Source of the DNA: Comamonas testosteroni | Lineage (GTDB): Bacteria > Pseudomonadota > Gammaproteobacteria > Burkholderiales > Burkholderiaceae_C | Direction of reading: 5' to 3' | Assembly: GCF_014076415.1 (NCBI RefSeq) | Contig: NZ_CP043568.1 | Coordinates: forward strand, 5,084,001-5,148,000 | Length of the DNA: 64,000 nt | Shown here: positions 30,839-40,077 of the stretch, piece after piece | Numbering within the stretch: the first letter of the stretch is position 1 | How the letters are laid out: the number at the start of each line of letters is the position of its first letter | Translations under genes and position numbers: made by a program | The notes under the pieces: generated by a model | What the model was told of the DNA's origin: nothing | The model's database searches: none | Seen by the model: the letters and a program-made list of their open reading frames with translations, nothing else

Positions 30839-30847
30839 CTGGCAACA

Positions 30848-30953
30848 CCCCCTGAGGCGCTCCGCGCCTTCCCCCTTCCTCGCTACGCGGGAGGGGGACG
30901 ACACCTTCGCTGCGAGACGGCTCTTGCTCGGTGTCTTTGGGTTGGAGGGCGCC
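30848..30953 (+). repeat. 3'-end-associated repeat, copy B (after nrdA)
   Basis: CCCCCTGAGGCGCTCCGCGC, then GGAGGGGGACGACACC, then GCTCTTGCTCGGTGTC. It starts 10 nt after the nrdA stop, same orientation as the gene, and fills the nrdA-nrdB spacer. Confidence 0.7.
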
Positions 30954-31041
30954 AGTTTTCAGTGGCGCTTATTAAATAGATAAATCAGAAGGCTGGATGT
31001 TGAATGCACTGCACCCAGCTTTTCCCTTGAAGGAATAAATC

Positions 31042-32133
31042 ATGCTGAGCTTTGACGACGACACCTTTGCCCCTTCCGCCACCAGCGCAGAAGCTGGCGC
31101 GTCCACCAGCACCCACAAGCGCGTGAATGCCGCCGACAAGCGCATCATCAACGCCAAGACCGACGTGAACCAGCTGGTCCCCTTCAAGTACAAGTGGGCC
31201 TGGGAAAAGTATCTGGCCACCTGCGCCAACCACTGGATGCCGCAGGAAGTGAACATGACGCGCGACATCGCGCTGTGGAAGGATCCCAACGGTCTGACCG
31301 AAGACGAGCGTCGCATCGTCAAGCGCAATCTGGGCTTCTTTGTGACGGCCGATTCGCTGGCCGCCAACAACATCGTGCTGGGCACCTACCGCCACATCAC
31401 GGCGCCCGAGTGCCGCCAGTTCCTGCTGCGCCAGGCCTTCGAAGAAGCCATCCACACCCATGCCTACCAGTACATCGTGGAGTCGCTGGGTCTGGATGAA
31501 TCGGAAATCTTCAATGCCTACAACGAAGTCCAATCCATCCGCGACAAGGACGAGTTCCTGATCCCCTTCATCGAAGCGATCATGGACCCCAACTTCCACA
31601 CCGGCACGCCCGAAACCGACCAGACTCTGCTGAAGTCGCTGATCGTTTTTGCCTGCCTGATGGAAGGCCTGTTCTTCTACGTGGGCTTCACGCAAATCCT
31701 GGCCCTGGGCCGCCAGAACAAGATGACGGGCGCTGCCGAGCAGTACCAGTACATCCTGCGTGACGAGTCCATGCACTGCAACTTCGGCATCGATCTGATC
31801 AACCAGCTCAAGCTCGAGAACCCCCATCTGTGGACGGCCGAGTTCAAGCAGGAAATCACGGAGCTGTTCCAGAAGGCTGTGGAGCTCGAATATCGCTATG
31901 CCGAGGACACCATGCCACGCGGCGTGCTGGGCATGAATGCATCCATGTTCAAGGGCTATCTGCGCTACATCGCCAACCGTCGCGCCACGCAGATCGGTCT
32001 GGAGGAACTGTTCCCCGGTGAAGAAAATCCCTTCCCCTGGATGAGCGAAATGATCGATTTGAAGAAAGAACGTAACTTCTTTGAGACACGAGTGATCGAG
32101 TATCAGACCGGAGGCGCACTTTCTTGGGATTAA
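31042..32133 (+). CDS. nrdB: Class I ribonucleotide reductase beta subunit
   Basis: 363-aa radical-generating subunit. Di-iron ligands can be assigned by pattern: Asp in [12 protein letters not shown], Glu and His in [12 protein letters not shown], Glu in [12 protein letters not shown], and Glu and His in [10 protein letters not shown]. The Tyr four residues after the first His (IHTHAY) matches the radical Tyr122 of E. coli NrdB, so a tyrosyl-radical class Ia enzyme is expected. The C-terminus ([11 protein letters not shown]) is the alpha-docking tail. It shares the nrdA promoter. Confidence 0.96.
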   Translation: MLSFDDDTFAPSATSAEAGASTSTHKRVNAADKRIINAKTDVNQLVPFKYKWAWEKYLATCANHWMPQEVNMTRDIALWKDPNGLTEDERRIVKRNLGFFVTADSLAANNIVLGTYRHITAPECRQFLLRQAFEEAIHTHAYQYIVESLGLDESEIFNAYNEVQSIRDKDEFLIPFIEAIMDPNFHTGTPETDQTLLKSLIVFACLMEGLFFYVGFTQILALGRQNKMTGAAEQYQYILRDESMHCNFGIDLINQLKLENPHLWTAEFKQEITELFQKAVELEYRYAEDTMPRGVLGMNASMFKGYLRYIANRRATQIGLEELFPGEENPFPWMSEMIDLKKERNFFETRVIEYQTGGALSWD

Positions 32134-32257
32134 TTGCTTCTAAGCAGGCACAATGCGAGTCATGACTTGCTTCACTTCATTGCTACAAAAAACTGAGATT
32201 TTTGGCGTGAAGCAAATTTGTGTTCCTAGCGATGCGTAACTCCACATCGCTTTGAAT

Positions 32258-32283
32258 CGTCCGGCACTGCAAAGAACCGGACG
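32258..32283 (+). promoter_or_regulatory. Leader hairpin of histone H1-like gene
   Basis: CGTCCGG (32258-32264) pairs with CCGGACG (32277-32283) in the untranslated leader, 29 nt before the ATG. No T run follows, so it is not an intrinsic terminator. It may stabilise the mRNA or be incidental. Confidence 0.35.
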
Positions 32284-32312
32284 TCTTATGCAAATCAACG
32301 AAGGAGAAAATG

Positions 32313-33386
32313 ATGGCAACTGCGAAGAAGACGGCCGCCAAGGCCACAACCGAGAAAAAGACACCTGCCAAGAAGGCGGCCGCGCCCAAGGCTGAAGCTG
32401 TGAAGAAGGCAGCTGCAACCAAGACCGCCGCCCCCAAGGCCGCTGCTCCTGCCAAGGCTGCACCCAAGAAGGCTGCAACCACTGCCAAGGCTGCTGCTCC
32501 TGCAAAGGCTGCACCCAAGAAGGCTGCAACCGCTGCCAAGGCTGCTGCTCCTGCCAAGGCTGCACCCAAGAAGGCTGCAACCGCTGCCAAGGCTGCTGCT
32601 CCTGCCAAGGCTGCAACCAAGAAGGCTGCAACTGCTGCCAAGGCTGCTGCTCCTGCCAAGGCTGCCGCTCCTGCCAAGGCCGCCCCCAAGAAGGCTGCTG
32701 CTGCTGCCAAGGCTGCTGCTCCTGCCAAGGCCGCCCCCAAGAAGTCTGCAACTGCTGCCAAGGCTGCACCCAAGAAGGCTGCAACCGCTGCCAAGGCTGC
32801 TGCTCCTGCAAAGGCTGCACCCAAGAAGGCTGCAACCGCTGCCAAGGCTGCTGCTCCTGCAAAGGCTGCACCCAAGAAGGCTGCAACCGCTGCCAAGGCT
32901 GCTGCTCCTGCAAAGGCTGCACCCAAGAAGGCTGCAACCGCTGCCAAGGCTGCTGCTCCTGCAAAGGCTGCACCCAAGAAGGCTGCAACTGCTGCCAAGG
33001 CTGCTGCTCCTGCCAAGGCTGCACCCAAGAAGGCTGCAACCGCTGCCAAGGCTGCTGCTCCTGCCAAGACTGCACCCAAGAAGGCTGCAACCGCTGCCAA
33101 GGCTGCTGCTCCTGCCAAGGCTGCACCCAAGAAGGCTGCAACTGCTGCCAAGGCTGCTGCTCCTGCCAAGGCTGCACCCAAGAAGGCTGCAACTGCTGCC
33201 AAGGCTGCTGCCCCTGCCAAGGCTGCACCCAAGAAGGCTGCAACTGCTGCCAAGGCCGCTGCTCCCAAGAAGGCTGCCGCACCTGCACCTGCACCTGCCG
33301 CCGTGACCGAAACCACTGCACCCGTGGCGCAGACCCGCCTGGCACCTCAAGCGGCCTGGCCCTTCCCCACAGGTAACAAGCCCTGA
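32313..33386 (+). CDS. Histone H1-like Lys/Ala/Pro-rich DNA-binding protein
   Basis: 357-aa protein composed almost wholly of Ala, Lys and Pro, with about 16 tandem units of 17 aa (AAAPAKAAPKKAATAAK), as in eukaryotic H1 tails and the H1-like proteins of betaproteobacteria. It probably compacts DNA or RNA non-specifically. The N-terminus is MATAKKTAAKATTEKK. The C-terminus leaves the repeat and ends LAPQAAWPFPTGNKP, a non-basic tail that appears to be conserved. AAGGAG lies 6 nt before the ATG at 32313; the adjacent in-frame ATG at 32310 is too close. Copy number is expected to vary among strains. Confidence 0.88.
   Translation: MATAKKTAAKATTEKKTPAKKAAAPKAEAVKKAAATKTAAPKAAAPAKAAPKKAATTAKAAAPAKAAPKKAATAAKAAAPAKAAPKKAATAAKAAAPAKAATKKAATAAKAAAPAKAAAPAKAAPKKAAAAAKAAAPAKAAPKKSATAAKAAPKKAATAAKAAAPAKAAPKKAATAAKAAAPAKAAPKKAATAAKAAAPAKAAPKKAATAAKAAAPAKAAPKKAATAAKAAAPAKAAPKKAATAAKAAAPAKTAPKKAATAAKAAAPAKAAPKKAATAAKAAAPAKAAPKKAATAAKAAAPAKAAPKKAATAAKAAAPKKAAAPAPAPAAVTETTAPVAQTRLAPQAAWPFPTGNKP
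32448..33265 (+). repeat. 51-bp tandem repeat array inside H1-like gene
   Basis: In-frame 51-bp units (AAGGCTGCTGCTCCTGCAAA... type) run through most of the gene. Several consecutive units near 32790-32990 are identical at the DNA level, indicating recent slippage or unequal crossover. Shortened (AAPKKAATAAK) and lengthened units also occur. Confidence 0.85.
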
Positions 33387-33410
33387 TCGGTTCGCTGACC
33401 TGCACGCCAT

Positions 33411-33449
33411 AAAAAAGCCCGAGCTCTCTTGCGAGAGCCGGGCTTTTTT
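33411..33449. terminator. Bidirectional terminator, H1-like gene / PfkB kinase gene
   Basis: AAAAAAGCCC...GGGCTTTTTT with an inner GAGCTCTC/GAGAGC pairing, between convergent genes. It has T runs on both strands. Confidence 0.85.
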
Positions 33450-33490
33450 ACATGCACCGCGATCAGTACCCTCAGGGCACCGACATCGCA

Positions 33491-34390
33491 TCAGGGCTGG
33501 AAGTCCAGCTGATAGTTCTGCGGGCCGCGTTGCGCAATCTTCAGCGCCCCCAAGCGGTTGCCCAGTTCGGCGCAACGCAGCAGATCCCAGCCACGCTCCA
33601 GACCAAACAGGAAAGCACCGCGCCAGGCATCGCCACAACCCGTGGGGTCGACCACGGCGGCGGGCTTCACCGGCGCCACCAGGGTCTTCTCACCCTGCTG
33701 CCAGACTTCGCAGCCTTCGGCACCCAGGGTCACGACCAGGCCGCGCACCTTGCGCGAGATCTCGTCAAAGCTCAGGCCCGTGCGCTCGCTGAGCATCTTG
33801 CCTTCATAGTCGTTCACTGCCACCCAGTCGGCCTGCTCGATAAAAGCCTTGAGCTCGTCGCCATTGAACATGGGCAGGCCCTGACCCGGATCGAACACAA
33901 AAGGAATCCCTGCGGCCTTGAACTGGGCGGCGTGCTCGATCATGGCTTGACGACCATCGGGAGCAATGATGCCGATCTTGACATCGGCAGCCATGTCGGC
34001 GGTGATGCGGTTCTCGTGCGCCTGCATCATGGCGCCTGGGTGGAAAGCCGTGATCTGGTTGTTGTCATGGTCGGTCATGATCATGCACTGCGCGGTGTGC
34101 GTGCTCTGCAGCTGACCCACATGACGGGTCTCAATGCCCAGCTCCTTGAAGCGCTGCACATAATCCGCACCGTCACTGCCCACCATGGCCATGGGGTGTG
34201 CATCGCCACCGAGCAGTTTCAGGCTATAGGCAATATTGCCGGCACAGCCACCAAAGTCGCGGCGCAGCGTGGGCACCAGAAACGACACATTGAGGATGTG
34301 CAGCTGGTCGGGAAGAATCTGGTCGGCAAAACGACCTTCAAAGGTCATGATGTTGTCGAATGCCAGCGACCCGCAGATCAAAGCGGCCAT
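33491..34390 (-). CDS. PfkB-family carbohydrate (adenosine-type) kinase
   Basis: 299-aa ribokinase-fold kinase. FGGCAGNIAYSLKLLGG is PfkB signature 1, and DPTGCGDAWRGAFLFG is signature 2 with the catalytic Asp and anion-hole glycines. The substrate is undetermined: adenosine kinase-like proteins of Burkholderiales have this form. The ATG at 34390 gives MAALICGSLAFDNIM; the longer frame enters the structured repeat. Last gene of the minus-strand run; shares a terminator with the convergent H1-like gene. Confidence 0.87.
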   Translation of the reverse strand: MAALICGSLAFDNIMTFEGRFADQILPDQLHILNVSFLVPTLRRDFGGCAGNIAYSLKLLGGDAHPMAMVGSDGADYVQRFKELGIETRHVGQLQSTHTAQCMIMTDHDNNQITAFHPGAMMQAHENRITADMAADVKIGIIAPDGRQAMIEHAAQFKAAGIPFVFDPGQGLPMFNGDELKAFIEQADWVAVNDYEGKMLSERTGLSFDEISRKVRGLVVTLGAEGCEVWQQGEKTLVAPVKPAAVVDPTGCGDAWRGAFLFGLERGWDLLRCAELGNRLGALKIAQRGPQNYQLDFQP

Positions 34391-34422
34391 GGTGCGTTCT
34401 CTTTCAGAAATGAATGAAGGGT

Positions 34423-34498
34423 GGCTTGCGCCAACAAGGATGTACAACGGGCATTTCTATTGACGAGACACCCTGCCTGATCCGAATTGGCACAAGCC
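34423..34498 (-). repeat. 72-nt structured repeat element, copy 2 (leader of PfkB gene)
   Basis: On the minus strand GGCTTGTGCCAA pairs with TTGGCGCAAGCC over 12 positions with one G-U wobble. Inside are TTCGGATC, GGCA/TGCC and ATAGAAATG as in copy 1. It lies between the DUF3426 stop and the kinase start. Confidence 0.75.
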
Positions 34499-34501
34499 GT
34501 A

Positions 34502-35743
34502 TTAGGGATAAAAAACCAGCGCCCGGTAGCCCGCCACTGCAGCACCGAGGTCCTGCACCTGCACAGGAACGTTCACGCTCCACTCCTGGCGGGCATGCAG
34601 CTGCTCCGGGGCACCCAGCAGCCGCAGGTCGACCACCCGGCGCAGCAAAGGCCTGTCCTGTGCATCGGTCAAGGTCAGCTCGGCCATGGGCATGGCCACC
34701 GGCACATCGGAGCGGTTCTCCAATGTCAGGCTCCACTGGTACTGATGGTCATCGGCCAGCTGCTTGAAGCCCGAACCGCTGATCACCACATCGGCAATCG
34801 CGCGGCGGGCCTGCAGCTCGCAACCTGCCAGACTGCAGGCCTTGGCCAGCACAGGGGCCAGCGCAGGATATTGCGCAGCCAGCGCATCGCGCTGCAGCCA
34901 GGCATATTGGCCCACAACACCGACAACGGCTACCAGCGAGCCCAGCACCAGCGCCACACGCATGCCTGCAGAGTGCCAGAACGCCTGCCGGCGGGCCTGA
35001 CGCACAAAGCCAGGTTCATCGCCAGCAATGGCAGCAAACTCATCCTGATCCGCATCCGTGACAGCCTGCGCCCGGTCCCTGGCGGGTTGTATAGCGCCGA
35101 TATCGGCATGCAGCAGCGCCTCCCTCGAGACGGCTTCGGCCTGGACCTCGTCCTTGAGGTCCTGCGCGGCCTCGGGCATCAGGACCTCGCTCGGCGGCGG
35201 CTGCACAAGCAGTTCCGGCTCCGGCTCGCTCGCTTCCGGATGAGGATCATGCTGAGCAGCTGCAGCATCCTCTTCAGCCAGAGGACGCGCCTGATCGACA
35301 AACGAGGGCTGTGCGTCCGCCATTCCGGGCATGGACCCGGACGGCTCGGATTCGGAAACCACATCGGCAGGCTCTGCTGCCGGTGCGGCTTCTGCGGCCT
35401 GAGCAACCGTCGCTGCCGCGTCCACCGAATCCGACGCCAAATCCTGCAAGGCCTCAGCCTTCTGCATGTCGGGGGCGGGAGCATCCGCGGCATCCTGCTG
35501 CGACCAAACCGGCGTCCGTTGCTCTCCGGCTTCCGTCGGATGCACCTCCTGCATGGCAGGCATCTGCGGCGCATCAGCAGCTTCCGGCTGCAGCAGCTCG
35601 TCGGGCACGGACTGCAATTCCTGCGAGGCATCAAAGACGCTTTGGCACATCCCGCAGCGCACCCAGCCCTGCGAGATGCGCAGCTGGTCGGCGACCACTT
35701 TGAAGCGGGTTCCACAGGAGGGGCAACGGGTGACTTGACTCAT
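34502..35743 (-). CDS. MJ0042 zinc-ribbon / DUF3426 membrane protein
   Basis: 413 aa. The N-terminal zinc ribbon has CPSCGTRFKV and CGMCQSVFD (two CxxC knuckles). A long acidic low-complexity linker (residues about 45-225) follows, then one transmembrane helix (VALVLGSLVAVVGVVGQYAW) and a C-terminal periplasmic DUF3426 domain with CSLAGCELQARRAIADVVISGSGF. The topology is cytosolic zinc ribbon and periplasmic beta domain. It is regularly found next to prmA in betaproteobacteria. Function unknown. Confidence 0.88.
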   Translation of the reverse strand: MSQVTRCPSCGTRFKVVADQLRISQGWVRCGMCQSVFDASQELQSVPDELLQPEAADAPQMPAMQEVHPTEAGEQRTPVWSQQDAADAPAPDMQKAEALQDLASDSVDAAATVAQAAEAAPAAEPADVVSESEPSGSMPGMADAQPSFVDQARPLAEEDAAAAQHDPHPEASEPEPELLVQPPPSEVLMPEAAQDLKDEVQAEAVSREALLHADIGAIQPARDRAQAVTDADQDEFAAIAGDEPGFVRQARRQAFWHSAGMRVALVLGSLVAVVGVVGQYAWLQRDALAAQYPALAPVLAKACSLAGCELQARRAIADVVISGSGFKQLADDHQYQWSLTLENRSDVPVAMPMAELTLTDAQDRPLLRRVVDLRLLGAPEQLHARQEWSVNVPVQVQDLGAAVAGYRALVFYP

Positions 35744-35804
35744 CAGGGTTCAATTGTAGGCAGCAACCACCCGCACACCTGCTGGCTGCGGGTTTGCGTC
35801 GCAA

Positions 35805-36695
35805 TCAGGCGGCTCGCTGTGCCGTCATGAGAATCCAGCCGTCTTCGCTGTCGGCCACCTCCAGCTTGAGATAAGGCGCATAGGCCTCCTTCAGCTCGTC
35901 GGCCTGGCGCTCCAGAATGCCTGCCAGCACCAGATTGCCGCCAGCTTGCACACGACCGCACAGCAGCGGCGCCAGCACCTTGAGTGGCGTAGCCAGAATA
36001 TTGGCCAGCACGGTCCGGTACTCGCCGCCAGCCGCATCTGGCAGGCCGGCCCTGACTTCCACATGGTTGGCACTGGTGTTGTAGTTGGTCGATTCCACGG
36101 CCGCGGGATCGATGTCCACCGCATCCACATCGGTCGCGCCGAACTTGGCTGCACCAATGGCCAAAATGCCAGAGCCGCAGCCATAGTCCAGCGTGCGTCC
36201 CAGGGTGCCCTTGGGCTGGCGTGCAATCCAGCGCAGACACATGCGAGTAGTGGGGTGGGTGCCGGTACCGAAAGCCAGGCCCGGGTCCAGACGGATGCTG
36301 ACCTTGGCCTGCTCGGGCAGTTCATGCCAGGTGGGCACGATCCAGAACTCGGGCGTGATATCCACGGGCTCGAACTGCGACTGCGTCAGGCGCACCCAAT
36401 CCTGCTCGGGCACGGGCTTGAGGGCGAGAATCTTGCAGCCCTCAAAAAAGTCCTGCGGCAGCAGCAGATCACGCGCCTCGGTGGCTGCGGCTTCGTCGGG
36501 ATAGAGGGCGATCACGCGGCTGCGATTCCAGCCTTCCTTCGGTGCGGGCATGCCAGGCTCGCCGAACAGTGCCTGCTCGGCTTCGGTCTGCGCATCGGCA
36601 TCTTCGACGGATACGCTCAATGCATCGAGTGCATCCAGCGCTTCGCTAATGGTTTCGACCCGATCTTCGGGGCACAGCAGGCTCAGCTCGAACAT
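35805..36695 (-). CDS. prmA: Ribosomal protein L11 methyltransferase PrmA
   Basis: 296-aa SAM-dependent enzyme that trimethylates L11. FGTGTHPTTRMCLRWI and LDYGCGSGILAIGAAKFGA (SAM motif I), DIDPAAVESTNYN and NILATPLKVLAPLL (NILA, family NPPY-like position) identify it. The ATG at 36695 is chosen because AAAGGA lies 5 nt upstream; an ATG at 36701 overlaps that site. In the minus-strand group after accC, separated by the accC terminator. Confidence 0.95.
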   Translation of the reverse strand: MFELSLLCPEDRVETISEALDALDALSVSVEDADAQTEAEQALFGEPGMPAPKEGWNRSRVIALYPDEAAATEARDLLLPQDFFEGCKILALKPVPEQDWVRLTQSQFEPVDITPEFWIVPTWHELPEQAKVSIRLDPGLAFGTGTHPTTRMCLRWIARQPKGTLGRTLDYGCGSGILAIGAAKFGATDVDAVDIDPAAVESTNYNTSANHVEVRAGLPDAAGGEYRTVLANILATPLKVLAPLLCGRVQAGGNLVLAGILERQADELKEAYAPYLKLEVADSEDGWILMTAQRAA

Positions 36696-36770
36696 GGCCA
36701 TCCTTTCTAGCAACTGCGTCATCCATGCCGGCTCAGGCCTGATGGAGAGAACGCACTTGTACTTTCCTGA

Positions 36771-36809
36771 AAAACGAAAATGCTGGCCTCCGTTGCCAGA
36801 GGCCAGCAT
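36771..36809 (-). terminator. accC terminator
   Basis: ATGCTGGCCTC/GAGGCCAGCAT 11-bp stem (36780-36809), followed on the minus strand by TTTTCGTTTTT. Confidence 0.8.
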
Positions 36810-36838
36810 GGGAACTCAGAGCAGCAATGCTCCTGATC

Positions 36839-38197
36839 TCATCGCTTGTTGGGCGTGCGATGCGTCAGCCACTCTTCCAGATAGTGGATGTTGGTGCCGC
36901 CTTCCATGAACTTGGAGTCGACCATCAGATCCTGGTGCAGCGGAATATTGGTTTTGATGCCTTCCACCACGGTCTCCAGCAAGGCCGTGCGCATGCGGGC
37001 CATGGCCTGCTCGCGGGTATCGCCATAGGCAATGATCTTGCCGATCATGGAGTCATAGTTGGGCGGCACGAAGTAATTGTTGTACACATGGGTGTCAACA
37101 CGCACGCCAGGACCGCCGGGAGCGTGCCACATGGAGATGCGGCCTGGCGAAGGGATGAACTTGTACGGATCTTCGGCGTTCACACGGCACTCGATGGCGT
37201 GCCCCTTGAACTCGACCTGGCGCTGGGTGAAAGGCAGCTTCTCGCCGGCAGCGATCATGATCTGGGTGCGCACGATGTCGATGCCCGTGATCAGCTCGGT
37301 GATGGGGTGCTCCACCTGCACGCGGGTGTTCATCTCGATGAAGTAGAACTCGCCGTTCTCGTACAGGAACTCGAAGGTACCCGCACCGCGATAGCCGATC
37401 TTCTTGCAGGCCGCAGCGCAGCGCTCGCCGATCTTCTCGATCAGACGACGGGGAATGCCGGGAGCCGGAGCTTCCTCGATCACCTTCTGGTGGCGACGCT
37501 GCATGGAGCAGTCGCGCTCGCCCAGATACACGGCGCTCTTGTGCGTATCGGCCAGCACCTGGATTTCCACGTGACGTGGGTTCTGCAGGTACTTTTCCAT
37601 GTAGACGGCAGGATTGCCGAAAGCAGCGCCGGCTTCCGCCTTGGTCATCTGCACGGCATTGATCAGCGCAGCTTCGGTGTGCACCACACGCATGCCGCGA
37701 CCGCCGCCGCCGCCCGAGGCCTTGATGATCACGGGATAGCCGATGGTCTTTGCAATGCGCTTGATGAGTGCGGGATCATCGGGCAGTTCGCCGTCCGAGC
37801 CGGGCACGCAAGGCACGCCGGCCTTGATCATGGCTTGCTTGGCCGACACCTTGTCACCCATGGTGCGGATGTTCTCGGGAGTCGGGCCGATAAAGGTGAA
37901 GCCGCTCTTTTCCACACGCTCGGCAAAGTCGGCGTTCTCGGACAGGAAGCCGTAACCGGGATGGATGGCTTCCGCATCGGTCACCTCGGCAGCCGAGATG
38001 ATGGCCGGCATGTTGAGGTAGGACAGCGGGGAAGGAGCCGGACCGATACACACGGCCTCGTCGGCCAGCTTGACGTACTTGGCATCACGGTCGGCTTCGG
38101 AGTACACCATCACCGCCTTGATACCCAGCTCACGGCAAGCGCGCTGGATGCGCAGGGCGATCTCGCCCCGGTTGGCAACCAAAATTTTCTTAAACAT
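36839..38197 (-). CDS. accC: Acetyl-CoA carboxylase, biotin carboxylase subunit
   Basis: 452-aa ATP-grasp enzyme that carboxylates biotin on AccB in the first step of fatty-acid synthesis. [17 protein letters not shown] is the standard start. [13 protein letters not shown] is the ATP glycine loop, [14 protein letters not shown] and [21 protein letters not shown] are classic motifs, with catalytic Lys/Glu/Arg positions intact. Downstream of accB with a 124-nt gap, forming an accBC operon. Confidence 0.97.
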   Translation of the reverse strand: MFKKILVANRGEIALRIQRACRELGIKAVMVYSEADRDAKYVKLADEAVCIGPAPSPLSYLNMPAIISAAEVTDAEAIHPGYGFLSENADFAERVEKSGFTFIGPTPENIRTMGDKVSAKQAMIKAGVPCVPGSDGELPDDPALIKRIAKTIGYPVIIKASGGGGGRGMRVVHTEAALINAVQMTKAEAGAAFGNPAVYMEKYLQNPRHVEIQVLADTHKSAVYLGERDCSMQRRHQKVIEEAPAPGIPRRLIEKIGERCAAACKKIGYRGAGTFEFLYENGEFYFIEMNTRVQVEHPITELITGIDIVRTQIMIAAGEKLPFTQRQVEFKGHAIECRVNAEDPYKFIPSPGRISMWHAPGGPGVRVDTHVYNNYFVPPNYDSMIGKIIAYGDTREQAMARMRTALLETVVEGIKTNIPLHQDLMVDSKFMEGGTNIHYLEEWLTHRTPNKR

Positions 38198-38321
38198 GAA
38201 GTTCCTCGCAGCTTGGTGCCTGTGCCGCGGCACAGACTACTGCCAATGACTCAGTCGCGCAGCCAGTGGCTAGCGCACATCGGCGCTGCCATGCGAACTG
38301 CACGCAACGCCTCATGATCTA

Positions 38322-38783
38322 TCACTCGATCACGAACAGAGGCTGGCCGTATTCCACAGCCTGGCCGTTTTCACCCAGAACGCGAACAATGGTGCCGGTC
38401 TTGTCGGCTTCGATTTCGTTGAGGATCTTCATGGCTTCAACGATGCAGATGGTTTCGCCTTCCTTGACCTGGCTTCCCACATCCACAAAGGGCTTGGCGC
38501 CAGGGCTGGAGGCACGGTAGAAAGTACCGACCATGGGTGACTTGACCACATGACCTTCTACAGCAGCAGGGGCAGCGGCCGCCACGGGAGCCGCGGCAAC
38601 GGGAGCTGCCGCCAAGGGGGCAGCCATCACAGGAGCCGCTTGCACGGGGGCTGCAACGTATTGGTGAACCACACCTTCGCTCTTGACGATACGGACCTTG
38701 CCCTCTGCTTCGGTGATCTCCAGTTCCGACACATTCGATTCGGACACCAGATCAATAAGGGTCTTGAGTTTTCGCAAATCCAT
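38322..38783 (-). CDS. accB: Biotin carboxyl carrier protein AccB
   Basis: 153 aa. An N-terminal helical segment ([23 protein letters not shown]) is followed by a Pro/Ala-rich linker (residues 43-78), then the biotinyl domain with the thumb region and [12 protein letters not shown]; the Lys of EAMKI carries biotin. A normal-length family member. Cotranscribed with accC. Confidence 0.97.
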   Translation of the reverse strand: MDLRKLKTLIDLVSESNVSELEITEAEGKVRIVKSEGVVHQYVAAPVQAAPVMAAPLAAAPVAAAPVAAAAPAAVEGHVVKSPMVGTFYRASSPGAKPFVDVGSQVKEGETICIVEAMKILNEIEADKTGTIVRVLGENGQAVEYGQPLFVIE

Positions 38784-38930
38784 GGGAGCTCCAGCGACGT
38801 ATTTCTAAACAGGGCGCGAATTTACCTCAAATTCGGCCTTCTGCGTGCATTGGCAGATATTTTTCACTAACGTCGCCATGGAATTTAGTTACCTACACTT
38901 TTCTGACGACAAGAGCAATGTTCCTTCGCT

Positions 38931-39482
38931 CTATTTGCTCCAATCTGTCAGATCTTCGCTGGAAAGCTCACCTATTTTACGTTGCCGCACTTGCCCCTTG
39001 GCATCAAAAAGAACCGTGAATGGCAAGCCTCCCTGCAAGTTCCCCAGGCTTCTGCTCAGTCCCAATCCCCCTTGCATGGCGATGGCCACGGGGAATTGCA
39101 CAGGCTGACGCTGCAAAAAACGCAGCACGGCTTCGGATTTGTCAACCGCGAGGCCAACGACCTGAATACCTTTTGCACCTTGCTGCGCCGCAAATTCGCT
39201 GAGCATGGGCAGCTCCTTGACACAGGGCGGGCACCAGGTGGCCCAGAAGTTGACCAGCAAGGGGCGCCCCTGGAAACCAGCCATGGCAAAAGGCTTGCCA
39301 TCGGGCGTTTCAAAGGTCTGACTCCACAGTTGCGCCTCGGCGCCAGGGCCCATGGCCTGAGGCTGGCTGCGCCACCAGGCCACACCGGCGCCGCCCCCGG
39401 CCGCCACGGCAGCCACTGCGCCAGTCAGCCACAGGCGGCGCGAGCCATTGGTCGTCTTGTTCTCAGAGGTGTTTTCACTCAT
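38931..39482 (-). CDS. TlpA/ResA-like thiol-disulfide oxidoreductase
   Basis: 183-aa membrane-tethered thioredoxin. The N-terminal anchor is RRLWLTGAVAAVAAGGGAGVAWW and is probably periplasmic-facing. The active site is LVNFWATWCPPCVKELPML (CPPC). GGLPFTVLFDAKGQV holds the cis-proline-type loop. A role in cytochrome c maturation or periplasmic reduction is typical but not shown. AGGAGA lies 6 nt before the ATG at 39482; the gene overlaps the upstream gene by 8 nt. Confidence 0.9.
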   Translation of the reverse strand: MSENTSENKTTNGSRRLWLTGAVAAVAAGGGAGVAWWRSQPQAMGPGAEAQLWSQTFETPDGKPFAMAGFQGRPLLVNFWATWCPPCVKELPMLSEFAAQQGAKGIQVVGLAVDKSEAVLRFLQRQPVQFPVAIAMQGGLGLSRSLGNLQGGLPFTVLFDAKGQVRQRKIGELSSEDLTDWSK

Positions 39483-40077
39483 TGCAGCTCTCCTGCAGCA
39501 GCTTGCGCAAGGCCTTGGCATCACCACGCGGGCTGCGGCCATGGCTGTCGGCCTTCATGGCACCGCGCATATCATCATGGTCGTAGACCAGCAGATGCAC
39601 GCCCACGGTTTCATTGATCGGCTTGCACAGTGCGTGAATGGAAAGTGCCTCGACCGGCTTTCCCTGAAAGCCTGTGACCGTGCTCGGCTCGTATTGCACA
39701 TGGTTGTTGATGAGTGCTATTTCGGCAGACTTGGGATCATCGCAGAACAGCTGCAGATAGATATCAGACAGCCGCGTGGCCGTGCCGCGCCAGACTGCTC
39801 CGGCCAGATGCGGGCGAAACTCCTGCAGCCTGTCCATCCAGACCAGGGCCAGCTCGCGCAGTGCCTGCAACTCCTGCGGCTGGGTGTCGCCGCAGAACAG
39901 CTCTATATATTCACGCACCGCTTCTTCAAGCTGGTCGTTGTCAGGCAGCGCCGTGCGGCCGGGCAGGCCGAGCTGACGCACGGCCCGTTGCTTGGCCGGA
40001 CCCCATTCGAGGCCTTCCTCCACCACCAGGCGGGCCGCTGTCTGAGCGATTTCAGCAGTCACGTTATCCAAACTCAT
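39475..40077 (-). CDS. Conserved hypothetical protein upstream of tlpA-like gene
   Basis: 200 aa, cytoplasmic, no signal or membrane segment. The N-terminal helical part contains TAARLVVEEGLEWGPAKQRAVRQLGLPGRTALPDNDQLEEAVREYIELF. A more polar C-terminal half has ALINNHVQYEPSTVTGFQGKPVEALSIHALCKPINETVGVHLLVYDHDDMRGAMKADSHG. I do not recognise a characterised family. Divergent from mpl; overlaps the tlpA-like gene by 8 nt and so is probably cotranscribed with it. Confidence 0.8.
   Translation of the reverse strand: MSLDNVTAEIAQTAARLVVEEGLEWGPAKQRAVRQLGLPGRTALPDNDQLEEAVREYIELFCGDTQPQELQALRELALVWMDRLQEFRPHLAGAVWRGTATRLSDIYLQLFCDDPKSAEIALINNHVQYEPSTVTGFQGKPVEALSIHALCKPINETVGVHLLVYDHDDMRGAMKADSHGRSPRGDAKALRKLLQESCNE

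Noticed and set aside
27947..30904. 985-codon open frame on the minus strand across nrdA
   Set aside because: Shadow of high-GC codon use in nrdA; the product has no recognisable domain, and nrdA motifs are complete.
32448..33265. CRISPR-like array
   Set aside because: Units are contiguous 51-bp tandem repeats without spacers and are in frame in a coding gene.
32140..33638. Long minus-strand frames opposite the H1-like gene (up to about 447 codons)
   Set aside because: They arise from the 51-bp repeats having no stops in other frames; products are low-complexity and lack ribosome sites.
36827..38317. 496-codon plus-strand frame opposite accC
   Set aside because: Shadow frame; accC is certain and the antisense product is His/Gly-rich noise.
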